DNA of 64,000 nucleotides from Tubiluchus corallicola. Lineage: Eukaryota > Priapulida > Priapulimorpha > Priapulimorphida > Tubiluchidae. The position numbers and the translations under genes were made by a program. Each line of letters begins with the position of its first letter. Position 1 is the stretch's first letter. The notes beneath the pieces were generated by a model, which had not been told where the DNA came from, did no database searches, and saw only the letters and a program-made list of their open reading frames with translations. Of the stretch, positions 1 to 11,551 are shown piece by piece. The DNA is taken from positions 186,001-250,000 of the forward strand of contig JAQGDQ010000301.1 in the NCBI GenBank assembly GCA_030141605.1, in the 5' to 3' direction.

Positions 1-75
1 CCGAGTAATCCACTAGCCGAGGTGGGACATTTCTGTTTAAACGCATGTATTAAATTCGGCTAGTGGATTACTCGG
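1..75. repeat. Perfect 20-bp inverted repeat at the window edge
   Basis: Bases 1-20 (ccgagtaatccactagccga) recur as an exact reverse complement at 56-75, with a 35-bp A+T-richer spacer. The left arm starts at base 1, so the palindrome may extend beyond the window. It could be a transposon terminus, a target of palindrome-forming insertion, or a hairpin. Nothing else in the window repeats this motif that I could see. Confidence 0.85.
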
Positions 76-94
76 CGCTCCACACTGCAGAAAA

Positions 95-262
95 GCATGT
101 CGTACAGGTGGGGAAAGTCCTGCTGCGCAGTAGTTCGCGCAGTTAGTGTCGCCCTTGCGGCAATTCAGTACGGACTGTTGTTGTCAGGTACGCTACAGCG
201 CAGCTGTTCGCGCACCGGTATTTAGCAGACGAATTTATGAGATGCCTTCACCAAAGCCAGGC
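95..262 (+). mobile_element. Dispersed repeat, copy A (truncated)
   Basis: This stretch matches, in the opposite orientation, the sequence at about 5470-5640. The shared core includes gcgcagtagttcgcgcag, then the ggactgttgttgtcaggta motif, and ends near ccaggccgg. It also matches the + strand copy starting near 5850. Similarity to those copies stops exactly where the 40-bp terminal repeat of the next element begins (263), so copy A looks interrupted by that element. No coding capacity is evident. Confidence 0.7.
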
Positions 263-372
263 CGGTGAGGTCTACTTTGCGTACTTCGCGTTGAGCGCAC
301 AGAATTGTGGGCATGATTCGGATTTTGCGCACAGGACTATGGGTACGCGCGAAATTCAACCAAGAACAGAAA

Positions 373-1024
373 ATGGCTGCTGCATACGAGACTGTTGTAG
401 TATCCGATGTGAATGATTGCGTTCGAGTGATCAAACAACATGAATTAGATACTACAACTCATTATGTAGTTGAGTCGCAGCAGAAGCGATTTAGCGATGA
501 TGTCGGTAAGTGTCTATAGTCTTGGAGTACAATAGTGTCATAGCCAAGTGAGTTGTGGCACATGGCAGGCGTTTGCAAATTATATGTTAATAATAATTAG
601 TAAAATATTTTGAAAAGAAAGGCAATGTTGGCCTAAATTGCTTTAAGCATTAAGATATAAAAAAAGAAGTCTGTACTATTGAATCTGTCTGAGATGAAAG
701 ATATTTTGAATTACAGAGAATCGAATTATGCAGAGTCTTGAGTTTTGTTGTCTGAATTCTGTTATAATAGTACTATATTAATAGTCACTGTCATTCAGGG
801 GCCTATATTCATAAACACTGCATATGATAGGAAAAACTACTATGACATGATATGAAACTGCATATGATATGAAAAATAAGTGCTAACGCGGTGTTGAAAG
901 TTTTGTGAACTAAAATACCATACGTTGGAGTCTGATTTACATTTCAGATGTATCAAATGGTATTTATGACGATATTTATGAACCGTATCAGCCACGAACT
1001 TCACCGGAATTTCCACATTTGTAA
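373..1024 (+). CDS. Small two-exon hypothetical gene inside the TIR element
   Basis: Exon 1 (373-505) starts with an ATG in good context (aaaatggctgct) and ends at a consensus donor (g|gtaagt). Exon 2 (948-1024) follows a ttacatttcag acceptor. Exon 1 leaves one base and exon 2 supplies two, so the phases match and the joined frame reads through to TAA at 1022-1024. The product is about 69 residues, charged, with a segment THYVVESQQKRF in exon 1 and YDDIYEPYQP in exon 2. I do not recognise the family. It lies inside the 40-bp TIRs, so it may be transposon cargo or the N-terminus of a transposon protein. An alternative is that exon 2 is spliced onward at tt|gtaacc just before the stop. The model rests on splice signals and phase only. 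Confidence 0.4.
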
Positions 1025-3056
1025 CCATTCGTATTGAAATCATTGTTCGACAATTTGAGCGTGAAATGCCTCATTCGTGATAAATTATCACAACTATTGC
1101 TGATTCTTGAGGAGTTTCAAAAGTTCTGAACACAAAAAATAAAAACAACATTTAAGAAATACAGAATTGCTTTTCAGTATAGTACCTATATCTGCATGTT
1201 ATATAGCCAAATGATATTGATTAGTGAGCCATCTAATGGGACAGACTTTTGCTTTTAAAACTATTTTGGAAAATAAGAACTTTATGATGCAGAATCAAGG
1301 AAAGTCAAAGTCCTGTGTGGAAAGATGGCTAAGAACATGCACCTACCTGTTAAACTTTATTTGCACATGTATCTTTAAATAATTTATATACTTTAGTATG
1401 ACCTACATCGGGTTCTGTGCAAATGTTCTTTGTCAGTGCACATAAAGAAACATTTGTTTTTGCTGTTTGCAAAAGTGTGCCACTATTTCTGTTGTCTTAG
1501 TTTATTAAGAGCAGTTTTTGGCAGCTCACTCTTATTCACAAATAACTTTGTGGCCTTTGATTTTAAATGACGTTGTGCACACAATGCAGTTGTGAAATTT
1601 TTACTGTTATACTGACCTTTACTAATGAAAAGTTTTTCCTCACATAAGAAAATAGCAGAGAGAGTTAACATAAGTTTTTGCAAGTTCACAATTCTTTTCC
1701 ACACAAAAGATAAATGGCCCATGATTATTTCACTTCTCAGATATTTTTCAGCTATCTGTAATGCAGTTTCTTGTATACATGTTCTAGTAGACTAGTAAAA
1801 CCAGCAGTTATTGGTGTATTTACAAAGCAGCACACAAAGGAATACTACACTTGCTGTCTTGTTTATCTGTGTTATTGCTGGTAGCCTCTAGAATATTTTA
1901 TAATGGATCGCACACATTTTATAATAACTGCTGCCAATACTTATGTAGCTGGAATGCTAATGCACGTGGAATCATTAGTGAGTTACTTAGGCTATTGCAG
2001 TTTGTGAGTTGTTAGTTTTTAGTTGTGTGTTGTTCTAAATATGTATATATTGATATATTGATATATGCTTGGAAACACAAACATTTTAAACTAGGTTTTG
2101 CACACATGTTGACATGTAAATCAGGGGAGCCAAATTTCAAATCCTTATGAAGATTTTAGTTAATACTGCTATTGTATGTCACAGTGTTTGATTTACGCAT
2201 ATAATTGGACAAGCATTTACAATACGAACAGCTAAAGCAGACTTCATATTACACATGTTAAAATTGCAACCATATCAGTTTGCCACAACAGTAACACAGC
2301 TCTTGAATTACAATAATGCTAAGTCGATGCTTGCAGCTTGTCAATGTCTACTTATGTTTTATGTACAGTAAAAAGTAAATTTCCTCTCTCAACACACTTC
2401 AGCTTCAAGGTTGTCTAATTTTGTCAATGGATATTCCTGTTGGTAACATGTCCACTATTTCATGCTGTTCTTCCTTCCGTAAAATTAAATGACTGATGCC
2501 ACCCAAGCTATGTGAGTGGACCACTTAGTATATTACTTTTATTCCTGAAAAAGTTACTACTATAGTTAGTACTAATCTGTATATATTTACAATAAACAAA
2601 GCTAATAAAAATGAACCCAATATAGCAAATTAAAAAAATAATATGAATTAAATAATAATAATGTGAGTCTTTTACAAGTTTCCTTATTCAGCTTTCATAT
2701 ATATATAAAAAATACTTTGCACTTTCACCAGAAAGATGGACAGTACCATATTTAGCTTTTAGTCACTACAAACTTCTGGTAACTTGAAGGCATCAATAGT
2801 TTTAGTTATGCAAAACTAAATTAACGAATGCATCACTAATGCATTTTAGTTTACTGAATAGCGTTCCAAACTGAGATTTGTAAAACTCAGTTTCTACATG
2901 TCAGAAAGATTGTCAACTAGTTTACAGCTACAATTTCTTACCATTTTTATTAGTAGCAGCACTCTACACCATTAAAATTGTTGTTGAAACTGACGATAAT
3001 GTAATTTGCCACGCCGGGTTGTTTACACATCGAATAACATCATTTTACCCATGATC
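1025..3056. other. Non-coding interior of the TIR element
   Basis: A+T-rich sequence with no reading frame I would call coding. Open frames here are short and lack recognisable motifs. Confidence 0.5.
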
Positions 3057-3096
3057 CTGTGCGCTCAACGCGAAGTACGCAAAGTAGACCTCACCG

Positions 3097-5232
3097 TTCG
3101 AAGTATTGTCAAAGTGTATAAAGAGGAAGCGAAAGGCTATTGTTACGTATTTCGTTTTTGCGATTAGCGGCTATGCTGGCGGCATCAAACGGCCAATCAG
3201 TAAAAAAAAATTTGCGGCGCATTGACAGTAATAATAATATTCTTAAGTTCACCAATGTATTTTGGCATACGCTCAATTTTGATAAGCCAAAATCACTTTT
3301 GCGTTTTTAATAAAAGAAGTATATCTCAATTAAAAGCAATTATTAGTTTAAAAAAACTGAAAACATTTCATGAAAAGGAAAAAAATTGTAGCAATAAGTT
3401 TGTATTATGTACTTGCAAATGCCTCTTCAGTTTTCTTGTAAGTAAAATTTTGTTTTTCCTGAGGAAAGAGGCAAGCTGACTGCGTGATGGGCTGCCTACT
3501 ATGTAAAAAAGTAATGCATTTTTTATAGATTTTTCTCTCCCTCCCTCTCTTAGAGGGAGCGGAAGAGAAACAGTGAAATGGAGGGAAAGGGAAAGAAAGA
3601 GAGAGACAGAGAGAGGGGGAGAGAGACAGAGAGATCATTCTTTTCTTTTTGTTGAAGGTTCTGCCATTTGTTTCTTGGTCATTTTACTCCAATGGGAGGT
3701 AGCGAATTTGGCACATTAAAAATTGCACCCATTTACGTGCCCTGCAATTAATCTATATAATTACACATATATTATATTGTAGGTTTGTATATAAATAATT
3801 CGCACACGCATGCATGCACACAACAAGTAATTACAGTGCTTCATATATTAAATTCAATTCAATTCAAAACGTGCATTTATTTCCATATTCATGATATAAC
3901 TGAGGCAAGTAAATGTATTTAATTTTCACAATGGATATACGATGGTGAAAGACCAAGAGGGTCAACTAGTCAAACCATCCTTCAATGGATGTATGTGATT
4001 ATTGGGATGACACTGTAACTATTTCACTCATGAATAGTAGTGAAATTACATTATTGCTATTTTACTTAGCAACTTGATCTGTTTAAAATTCTCTAATCAA
4101 CTTTAAATAACTGAAGGATGAAAACGCAATCAAAGATATCTAAACATACAGGAAAATGATAAACAAAAAGCAATGGTAAGCAAAAGCCAAATAATGTGGT
4201 ACAAATGAATAAAAAATTCAAGCTGTCATATCGTCCATGCATAACTCAATATGAGAAAAACATGCAAAATAATAACAATAATACTAAATAAAAAATAATA
4301 AAAAACAAATTAAATAAAATGAAAAGCAAGCTAGCCAAACAGAAATTTATATAAACTTTCAAATAGGGAACTGAATCAAGCTGCAAAATACATGCATTAA
4401 AATAATAACTAAAGAGTCTGATTAATAAACAAAACAAAAGAAAAACAAATAAGATCAGCTAAGTTTGAGTTAAATACCGAAAATTAGATTCCACGAAGCT
4501 GAGCCTATATATTTAACTATATAAAATGATTGCCCTTGGCACCTAGGCCTATATAAAATCAATTAATTTAAGCCCATCAATAAATAATATTTATCAAGAC
4601 TTGTCAGTGGATTTAGCCACATGTGTTTTATTAGTACGCTTATACAAGTACATTTTTTACATGTAAGCAAACTGTATTTAATTAACATTTATTTTGATAT
4701 AGATTTTGACCTAGTTAGTTGGTTGTTATAGAGGTGGAAGTAATGTGGGCTGATTAGGATGACAGCTCTGATGTTTCGTTCAGTTATTTTTTGTTCACTG
4801 ATAATAAAAAAGAGGAGTAATGTCATAAATGCATCTCTGCTTGCTCAACGTAATTTTATAACTAACTCCAACTCATAACAAAGGCCAATGTATGATTATA
4901 TGCTTTTTAAACATTTTTTAACTTGGAATTAACAAAACATGCAGATGCTTAGTTAAGTTTTGTTCTGGAAAATTATTTGCTCTTCTGAAAAAATCGATTT
5001 TTTTCTATGAAAGGTATTACACATGAAAGTCAGGCCTAATATTTCTTCAAGTTATATTTCCTGATAAGAACATATTAAATAGGAATGTTTTTTAGAAAAA
5101 ATATTTCTCCAGAAATCGAATACTACATGAGCCAGGTATTTGCAAACTTTCTTTTTGATCAACTTTCTTAACTTATTTTGTAAACAAGCCTATTAATTTT
5201 TATGAGATATGATTATAATAATTTTTATTTTA
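3097..5232. other. Intergenic A+T-rich stretch with purine tract
   Basis: No gene recognised. A GA-rich low-complexity tract runs at about 3553-3633 (gagagagacagagagag-type). From about 4200 to 4450 the sequence is very A-rich, which produces chance hydrophobic frames on the minus strand. Confidence 0.6.
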
Positions 5233-6206
5233 ACTACTAATTATTCTTAATGCCTTATGCTTGCTTTAAATACTTTTCAAAAATATGACAGCTGCTATAA
5301 ATCGCCAAAGAGAGATGTAGGCCTTGCAGTTTTTGCTTAGTGTACAAAATATTTAACTTGTAACAAAAGTTACAAGACTGTGTTATAATTAACAATTTAT
5401 TATAATTACCTGGCTGCATCCTTGCGAAATTTAAAAAGATATTTTTATTTGTGTTTTTGCAACTCACTGAGTAATTTATGAGCCGGCCTGGTTTTGATGG
5501 TCTCATCAATTCATCTGCTACAGTACCCATAGCTTGCGCTGTTGCATACCTGACAACAACAGTCCGTACTGAACTGCCGCTAGGGCGACACTAACTGCGC
5601 GAACTACTGCGCAGTAGGGTTTCCCTACTTCTGTGGTTTGTATTCTTTGGTAATGTTCTATGGAACTGCGGACCCGCACGATTTGCGCAGCTCGGACCCA
5701 AACTTTTTGCGGACTACGGAACTAGACAACTTCTTAACTATTGTTCACGGACCCAACAGCGAGATACGTAAATCATACAATGTTTAATTATTCTTTAGGC
5801 TTTTTTCTAATAATGGGGGGCATATTTAATGTTTAGTAACTGATAGTGACCAGTTGTTGTCAGGTACCATATAGCGCAAGCTGTTCACGCACCGGTGTGT
5901 ACTGTAGCAGATGAATTGATGAGACCACCAAAACCAGGCCGGTTAACAGGCGCTCATAAATTGCTCAGCAGTGAGTTGCGAAAACACAAATAAAAATATC
6001 TTCTTAAATTTCCCAATAATGCAGCCAGGTAATTATAATAAAATGTTAATTATAACACAGTTTTGTAACTTTTGTTACAAGTTAAATATTTTGTACACTA
6101 AGCAAAGACTGCAAGGCCTACTTCTGTCTTTGGCGATTTATAGCAGCTGTTATATTTTTGAATATTATTTAAAGCAAGAATAAGGCATTAAGAATAATTA
6201 GTAGTA
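5233..6206. mobile_element. Head-to-head inverted repeat copies B and C
   Basis: The segment about 5233-5562 (copy B, minus orientation) and about 5854-6206 (copy C, plus orientation) are diverged reverse complements. Both contain the same landmarks in mirror order: an aattattcttaatgcctta end, a tgtaacttttgttacaag palindrome-like core, a ccaggtaattataat block and the ggccgg / gttgttgtcaggta end. The 290-bp centre (5563-5853) holds G+C-rich cggaccc/gcggac motifs reminiscent of hAT-type ends. Copy B continues outward to about 5640 with homology to 95-262. This looks like two insertions or a fold-back element. Imperfect arms argue that it is old. Confidence 0.7.
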
Positions 6207-7091
6207 ATAAATACATTCACGGATAAGTTCCAATTATTTAATACAAATATTACTTTTGAGTAAATTAAACCATGAAAGTCTATCAAAGGTCAGCTCAACT
6301 TCCAACAGCAAAGGTCACATGATACAAAATGCAAATTAGGTCACAGGTCATACAGCAGACTATAACATTAACTTGAAATTCAAAATTACACTGCTGTGGT
6401 TATCAAATTACTTTAAACTTACTAGAATTATAGAATACTCTTCTAATTACATATCAGGTAAGCACAAGCTCTCAAATTGTAACTTCAGAGAACAAATGAA
6501 CAACTGTAAAACTCAGTGATAGTAATCTGACCTTTGATTACAATACTCAATTGTAAAAGTCAACACTCAGTAATCTCATTGTGCCAGTTAATGACTTAAA
6601 TTAATGCAATTTTGGATTAAAGCATCTAGCATTAATCACATACAAATTTAAATCTTAAACAGAAATAAAAAATACAACCAGCAAATTCAATGTTACTACT
6701 GTAATAGTTACAATGGGAATATAACTTTGAAACCAACAGTGAAGTATGAATCTTCTGCACTTACAGCAAAGAATTACAACTGCAGTTTGCAAATTACAAG
6801 CCGCTAAAGTACCATATGCGCAAGCACTAAGATCAAGTTACTAAATACATGGGGTATCAACTTGATACACAAAAGTTAAGCTTTGTCACAAGACACTAAA
6901 GATGAAATTCAATACAAAATTCTATACTGTCTTCAAATTGTAAACAAATACCTTACGACAACTATCAACAAAAAACATTCAGAGCAATTAACAATACAGA
7001 AACATCACTCAATCAGCTACTGTAATAAATGAGAATTACAATTCAGGCATTCACTGTAAACCACAACATGACTGTAACACCTGAAAAAAAC
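6207..7091. other. No gene seen
   Basis: A+T-rich sequence without recognisable coding or repeat structure. It abuts the decayed BEL/Pao fragment and may be its 3' non-coding part, but I did not find an LTR. Confidence 0.5.
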
Positions 7092-8861
7092 CTACAAATC
7101 CAGTTTCTTGGGTTTTTTAGCAATTCTTCCAGAGCAAGTTTGAACTACATCAGCTGGATGCTCTCTAGATCGGATATCACTCTCCTCATCACTTACGTCA
7201 CCTGGGACAGGATTAACATCACTGGGTACATTAATCTCAAGACGATGAAGACGTTGTATGGGGCGAACCAGCTTGCCATTAGAAGTTTTCACAGTAACAG
7301 TTCGCACTACACTATCACGTCATGTCCAGGATGCAAATTCTCAATTACAGCCATAGGCCATTTCAGACGGGGTATGTTTTCCTCTCGGATAATTACAACA
7401 TCTCATGCTTTAGGAGGATGGTGCTCTGACCCAGGAAGAACACGTGGTAAAAGCTGTAGATATTCTTTTTGCCAACGCTTCTCAAGTTGTCTTGTCACCA
7501 TACATCGATGTTTCTGTCGGGCTGTTAACGCTTCATTACTTGAGTCTAAAATACTGGGAGTCTCTAAAGGTGTTTCTAGCATTGGTCTGCCAATAAGGAA
7601 ATGAGCAGGGGTAAGACACATCTCATCACCGACATAAGTTAGAGGATGAGCATTAATAGAAGCTTCTACTTCAGTAAGTGTTGTTGCAAACTCCTCCTTA
7701 CGAAGGAAAGCACGTCCCAGCGCTTTTCTCAATACAGTTTTAAGAGACCGCCTCAGACCGGACCATTCTCTCGAAAAAACCACCCCACCAGGGAGCATTA
7801 AATTGCCATATGATACCTTTATCACTTACAAATTTTTGAACCAATTCATTCTTGAAAGTAGTAGCATTATCACCTATGATGCGCTTTGGATAGCCACGTC
7901 GACCAAAAAACCGCTTTAGCATGTCAACTGCATCCTCTGCTGATAGGCTATGTACCAGTTCAAAATGTACAGCACGTGTAGTAGAACAAGTCAGAATCGC
8001 GACATACACCTTTTGATCGAGTCTCAACTTCACATCTTTAGCAACATGAAAAGGCCCAGCATAATCCAGGCCAGACACCACAAATGCCCCTTCAAAAGTA
8101 ATATGAGTAGAAGGAAGAGGGGCTGGTACTTGGTCGCATTGCCTTGCATGAATCTTCCGGCAGATAACACAATCACTGAGTACACGTGATACCGATCTCC
8201 TACCGTGTACAATCCAATACTTCTCATGTAATGCACATAGGGTTTGATTCACGCCAGCATGGAGATGATTTTCGTGATGAAAGCGAATCAAGAGAGTAAC
8301 AATGTATGAATGCTGTGGAAGAATCACCTGAAGTTTATTCTCACACCCAAGTCTTCCACCAATTCTCATTATTCCAGCTTCATCTAATTGGGGATCAAGT
8401 AAATACAGCTTCGAATCCCTTTTCACATGTTTATCCTGAATTAAATGCTTTTTATCAGTTGCATAATGAATCTGTTGTACAGAAAGGCACCATAATCTCT
8501 CAGCATTATGCAATTCATCAGCAGTGATCACATCGCCGAGCTGTCTGTTGCTAGCTGGTTTCCTCAAGTTAGATACAAAACGTATAACCCAGGCTGTCAC
8601 TCTACGCAATTTACGAAAAGGGCTAAAGTTAGTTACTCGTATGATATTCTGTACACTAAAGTCAGGGTCTTCCAAAGCAAAGTTCACATCAACAGTGTGC
8701 ACAGCATTATTCTCTAAATCTGGCTTACCAGGCCACTTATCACAAGACAGGTATAACCAAGCAGGACCTGTGAGCCACATAGAAAGAAGAAGTTGATTCA
8801 TAGTCCCTCCTGGATTTTGCGCACCAGTCACATGACCCCCAGTCACAAGAATGACTGACAT
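7092..8861 (-). pseudogene. BEL/Pao retrotransposon pol fragment (RNase H end, integrase, C-terminal domain)
   Basis: On the minus strand three overlapping frames together encode the 3' part of a BEL/Pao polyprotein. Reading from 8861 downwards there is a decayed RNase H end (NPGGTMNQLLLSMWLTGPAW, compare the family's NPAD..SRG..WW.GP.WL). Then comes the zinc-binding H..H..C..C stretch of the integrase (HLHAGVNQTL ... CVICRKIHARQ). The integrase DDE core follows, with GLDYAGPF, IGDNATTF and GGFFERMV supplying the D, D and E. Then the C-terminal domain typical of Pao (LTPAHFLIGRP, LEKRWQKEYLQLL, LVRPIQRLHRLE). Frame changes near 7740-7825 and 7307-7403 break it. No gag, protease, RT or LTRs are seen, so this is a dead fragment. 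It abuts hAT transposase sequence on its right. Confidence 0.9.
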
Positions 8862-9102
8862 GATTGTTCAGCAGTGTACCAAAGAAGAAGGCTTCGATGT
8901 TTTGTCATTCTGGGAAAGCCAGAAGACTTCTTTTCCAAGTCTACACCACACTGCAAAGCTGATGTTTAGTGTCCCTGCTTCATCAGCACCATCTGAACGT
9001 GTGTTCAGCTTGAGTGGACATACTTTTAACAAGAGAAGCACAAGATTGAATCCACAAAATTTGGACAGGATTTTATTTTTAAACTGCACAAAAGTGATAT
9101 GA
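8851..9102 (+). pseudogene. hAT-family transposase C-terminal dimerisation segment
   Basis: The + strand frame encodes the conserved C-terminal dimerisation region of hAT transposases. The visible signature runs DVLSFWESQKTSFPSLHHTAKLMFSVPASSAPSERVFS in three pieces: FWE....FP.L, AKLMFSVPASSAPSERVFS and LNPQNLDRILFLN. In complete hAT proteins this follows the DDE domain, which is absent here, because the sequence immediately upstream is the minus-strand BEL/Pao fragment. The reading frame ends in TGA at about 9100. So the retroelement fragment and the hAT tail were brought together by insertion or rearrangement. The RNase H catalytic part and BED finger are missing, hence pseudogene. Confidence 0.85.
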
Positions 9103-11505
9103 CATTAATCATTTGCAAGAAAGGCCAGTTTTTTAGCAATACGATTGTTACATCACATGCTAAGTGTAATGTTTTCTGTTGTTTACTGTTTGTAGTCCTT
9201 ACTTGCATACACTTTTAAATGATAGTGGTAACAATAATAGTGAACTTCTAATGATGAATCTGATGCGACTGCTGCTGCTGATGATGATGAATTTTAATGA
9301 TGATGATGATGATGCTAGTGGCGGTGGTGATGGTGGCGATAAAATCAGTGATGATAAAACAAATAAGAGATAACTGTAGCTGCTACAACTCTTATTGGAG
9401 ATTTATTACAACTATGTTCCTAGAGTTTCAAAGGTGACACACTTTTGCTGATGATCACTTATTAACAACTATGCATTGAAATGATGACGGTGACACAACG
9501 TTATGATTGATGTTCGAGTTACAAGTAATATAATTACTTATCTCTAGTATAGAGACAATTGTTTATTACTACATAAGTTATCATTATTTTTAATGTCATT
9601 GCACCAATAATAATTTATAGTGCTAGCAAAAATTTATAAATGTGCTGGCCAGACTTCAGCTAGTTTACTTAAAGTCTCTCTGGCCTGGTTTCATGATAGG
9701 ACACATATATTTAAAGTTTAGCACCTGACATAATCATTTTTGCTATTCCGGACCTTGCCGAACGCGGATCTGACGATTTCCTATGGTCCGCGGATCGCGA
9801 ACCATTCTTCTGCGGCCCGCGGAGTTGCGGACTTGAAAATGCTGGGTCCGCGACTCTGTTCTACACTAGCAATTTGTCTAAGCGCGCTTTATCTAAATCT
9901 ATGGTAAAAACATGGTAACCAAAGACGCTTTCTGTATCTCGTACGTTATTCTCGCTCACTCGCGTCAAATATGCAATAGAAACATAGCGCATACGTTCAA
10001 AATTCGCCTGAAAAGTATGTTGTTTAATTTATAAGTCTTTTGTGTTTAACTGTGAATACTTTGAGTAATAATGTGATAAAAAAACTTCAATGTCTGTTGG
10101 AGTTATATAGACCTTTAGTAGTATTATTGGAATTAATGTGATGTGACAGTGGTTTGAAATATTGGAGTTTGTGATTATGTTTTGTAGGTATTGCTGCTTA
10201 GGTCCTCAGACCCGAAGCTCTCACCTAGCCTAGGTAATCTAATTAAATCTTTATTACGTTTTGTAGTTAACATGAGTATATTGAGTACATAAGCAGTAGA
10301 GCGAGAAGAGCGTAATCTATATCAAATAATTAATGCGAATATTTAATTCATTTATTACTAATATTTCTCAACATGTCGATAATTTATGAGCAATTTTAAC
10401 TTCATATTTATTTGCTGGTATTATTCGTTGTTACATTGTGTCCAAAATAGGCCTACAATTATTTTTTATGTGTTGTGTCACTAATTTGTTCTAATGCGCG
10501 CTTGATTAATCGGAACGTTATGTTTTTATTTATTTCAGTGAATTTGGTCTTACTCTACTTCTTGGCCATCCATATAATATCATAGAAAAGATGTAAAGTA
10601 TATTATTTATAAAAACTGTATTTTTTATTTCAATTTTATTATATACTAAAACATTCATTTTCTCTTTTACTTTTATTTATATTTATTAATGTAAATCCTG
10701 TATTATGTGTCTGAATTATTTCGCTCATTGTTTTACAAGTATCATTAAGTTTTATTACATTTTTTGTTGAGTCATATTGTCTATATTTAATCACATACTC
10801 ATATTTTGTTTACTCCACTTGTTTCTGTATTAGTTCTTGTGTTCAATAGTCCTTTCACCATTATGCTTAAGATAATTTGATTAAACACTATTGCGAATTT
10901 TCGTTTCATTATATTTAGTTTGACTTTATCATCCATATTTTGTTTTCTTCACTGATTTATTATTTAGGTTTTATTTTCTTCTTTTGGTTTGACTTGATTT
11001 TCTAGTTTATGTTTGAATCGGTTAGTTAAGTGTTTTACCCATTTGGTTGATCATCATTGCATATTTTTCATTTTATCTTAATGCTTCCTTGTTGCATACA
11101 CTATTTAGATATTTCGCTTTCAAGTTCAATTTCTTCCCCCATAAATTTATGAATTTATGTTAACAGTTGATTTTCTTAACCTACTTCATAATTAGATTAG
11201 ATGGTTTAATTAGCAGTGCTACAATTTTTTTTACAATTTACACTAATTTACACTGCTATGTCTATGTATGTAATGTTTTTATGGCAATAAACTTAAACTT
11301 ATTATGTACGTGCATTATTCGTTCTCAAAATACATTACAGTCTATAGACTGTAGTTATTAGGGCTTTTACTACACAGTTAAATACTTTAATTGAATTGGG
11401 TACATTGAATGAGTGCTCGTTTGTAATTTTGTATAATATTATGTTGTCTTGGAGGCTGACTATGCCGTCCGTCAACCGGCAAACAGGTTCCAGGCAACGA
11501 ACCTG
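9103..11505. other. Intergenic region upstream of the xylosyltransferase
   Basis: No gene recognised. A GAT/GAC trinucleotide tract lies at about 9279-9316. A G+C-rich block at about 9745-9870 has repeated cggacc / gcggac motifs similar to 5640-5760 and may be the other end of hAT-like debris. The rest is T-rich. Confidence 0.5.
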
Positions 11506-11551
11506 TATAAAGTCTCGCTATGGCTACCATTGAACCAGACAGAGCCTGCAG
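11506..11551 (+). promoter_or_regulatory. Candidate TATA box and 5' exon end for the xylosyltransferase
   Basis: TATAAA at 11506-11511 is followed by an ATG at 11520 and a splice-donor-like g|gtatta at 11551/11552. If transcription starts about 30 bp after the TATA box, this is a non-coding 5' exon spliced to the acceptor at 12921. If it starts further upstream, the 32-nt ATG segment (MATIEPDRAC plus two bases) joins in frame to exon 2 and adds 11 residues. Both readings are inference from signals only. Confidence 0.3.

Larger units (their letters stand above)
263..3096. mobile_element. Candidate 2.8-kb DNA transposon with 40-bp TIRs
   Basis: A 40-bp sequence at 263-302 (starting cggtgaggtctactttgcg) is found as a perfect reverse complement at 3057-3096. 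This is the signature of terminal inverted repeats of a DNA transposon. I see no convincing target-site duplication: the outer flanks at 255-262 and 3097-3104 differ. The interior carries a small two-exon reading frame (373-505 and 948-1024) and otherwise A+T-rich DNA without a recognisable transposase, so if it is an element it is non-autonomous or has captured its cargo. Superfamily not assigned. Confidence 0.6.

Noticed and set aside
7029..8796. Several + strand open frames of 70-190 residues opposite the BEL/Pao region
   Set aside because: They are antisense shadows of the retroelement pol frames and show no motifs of their own.
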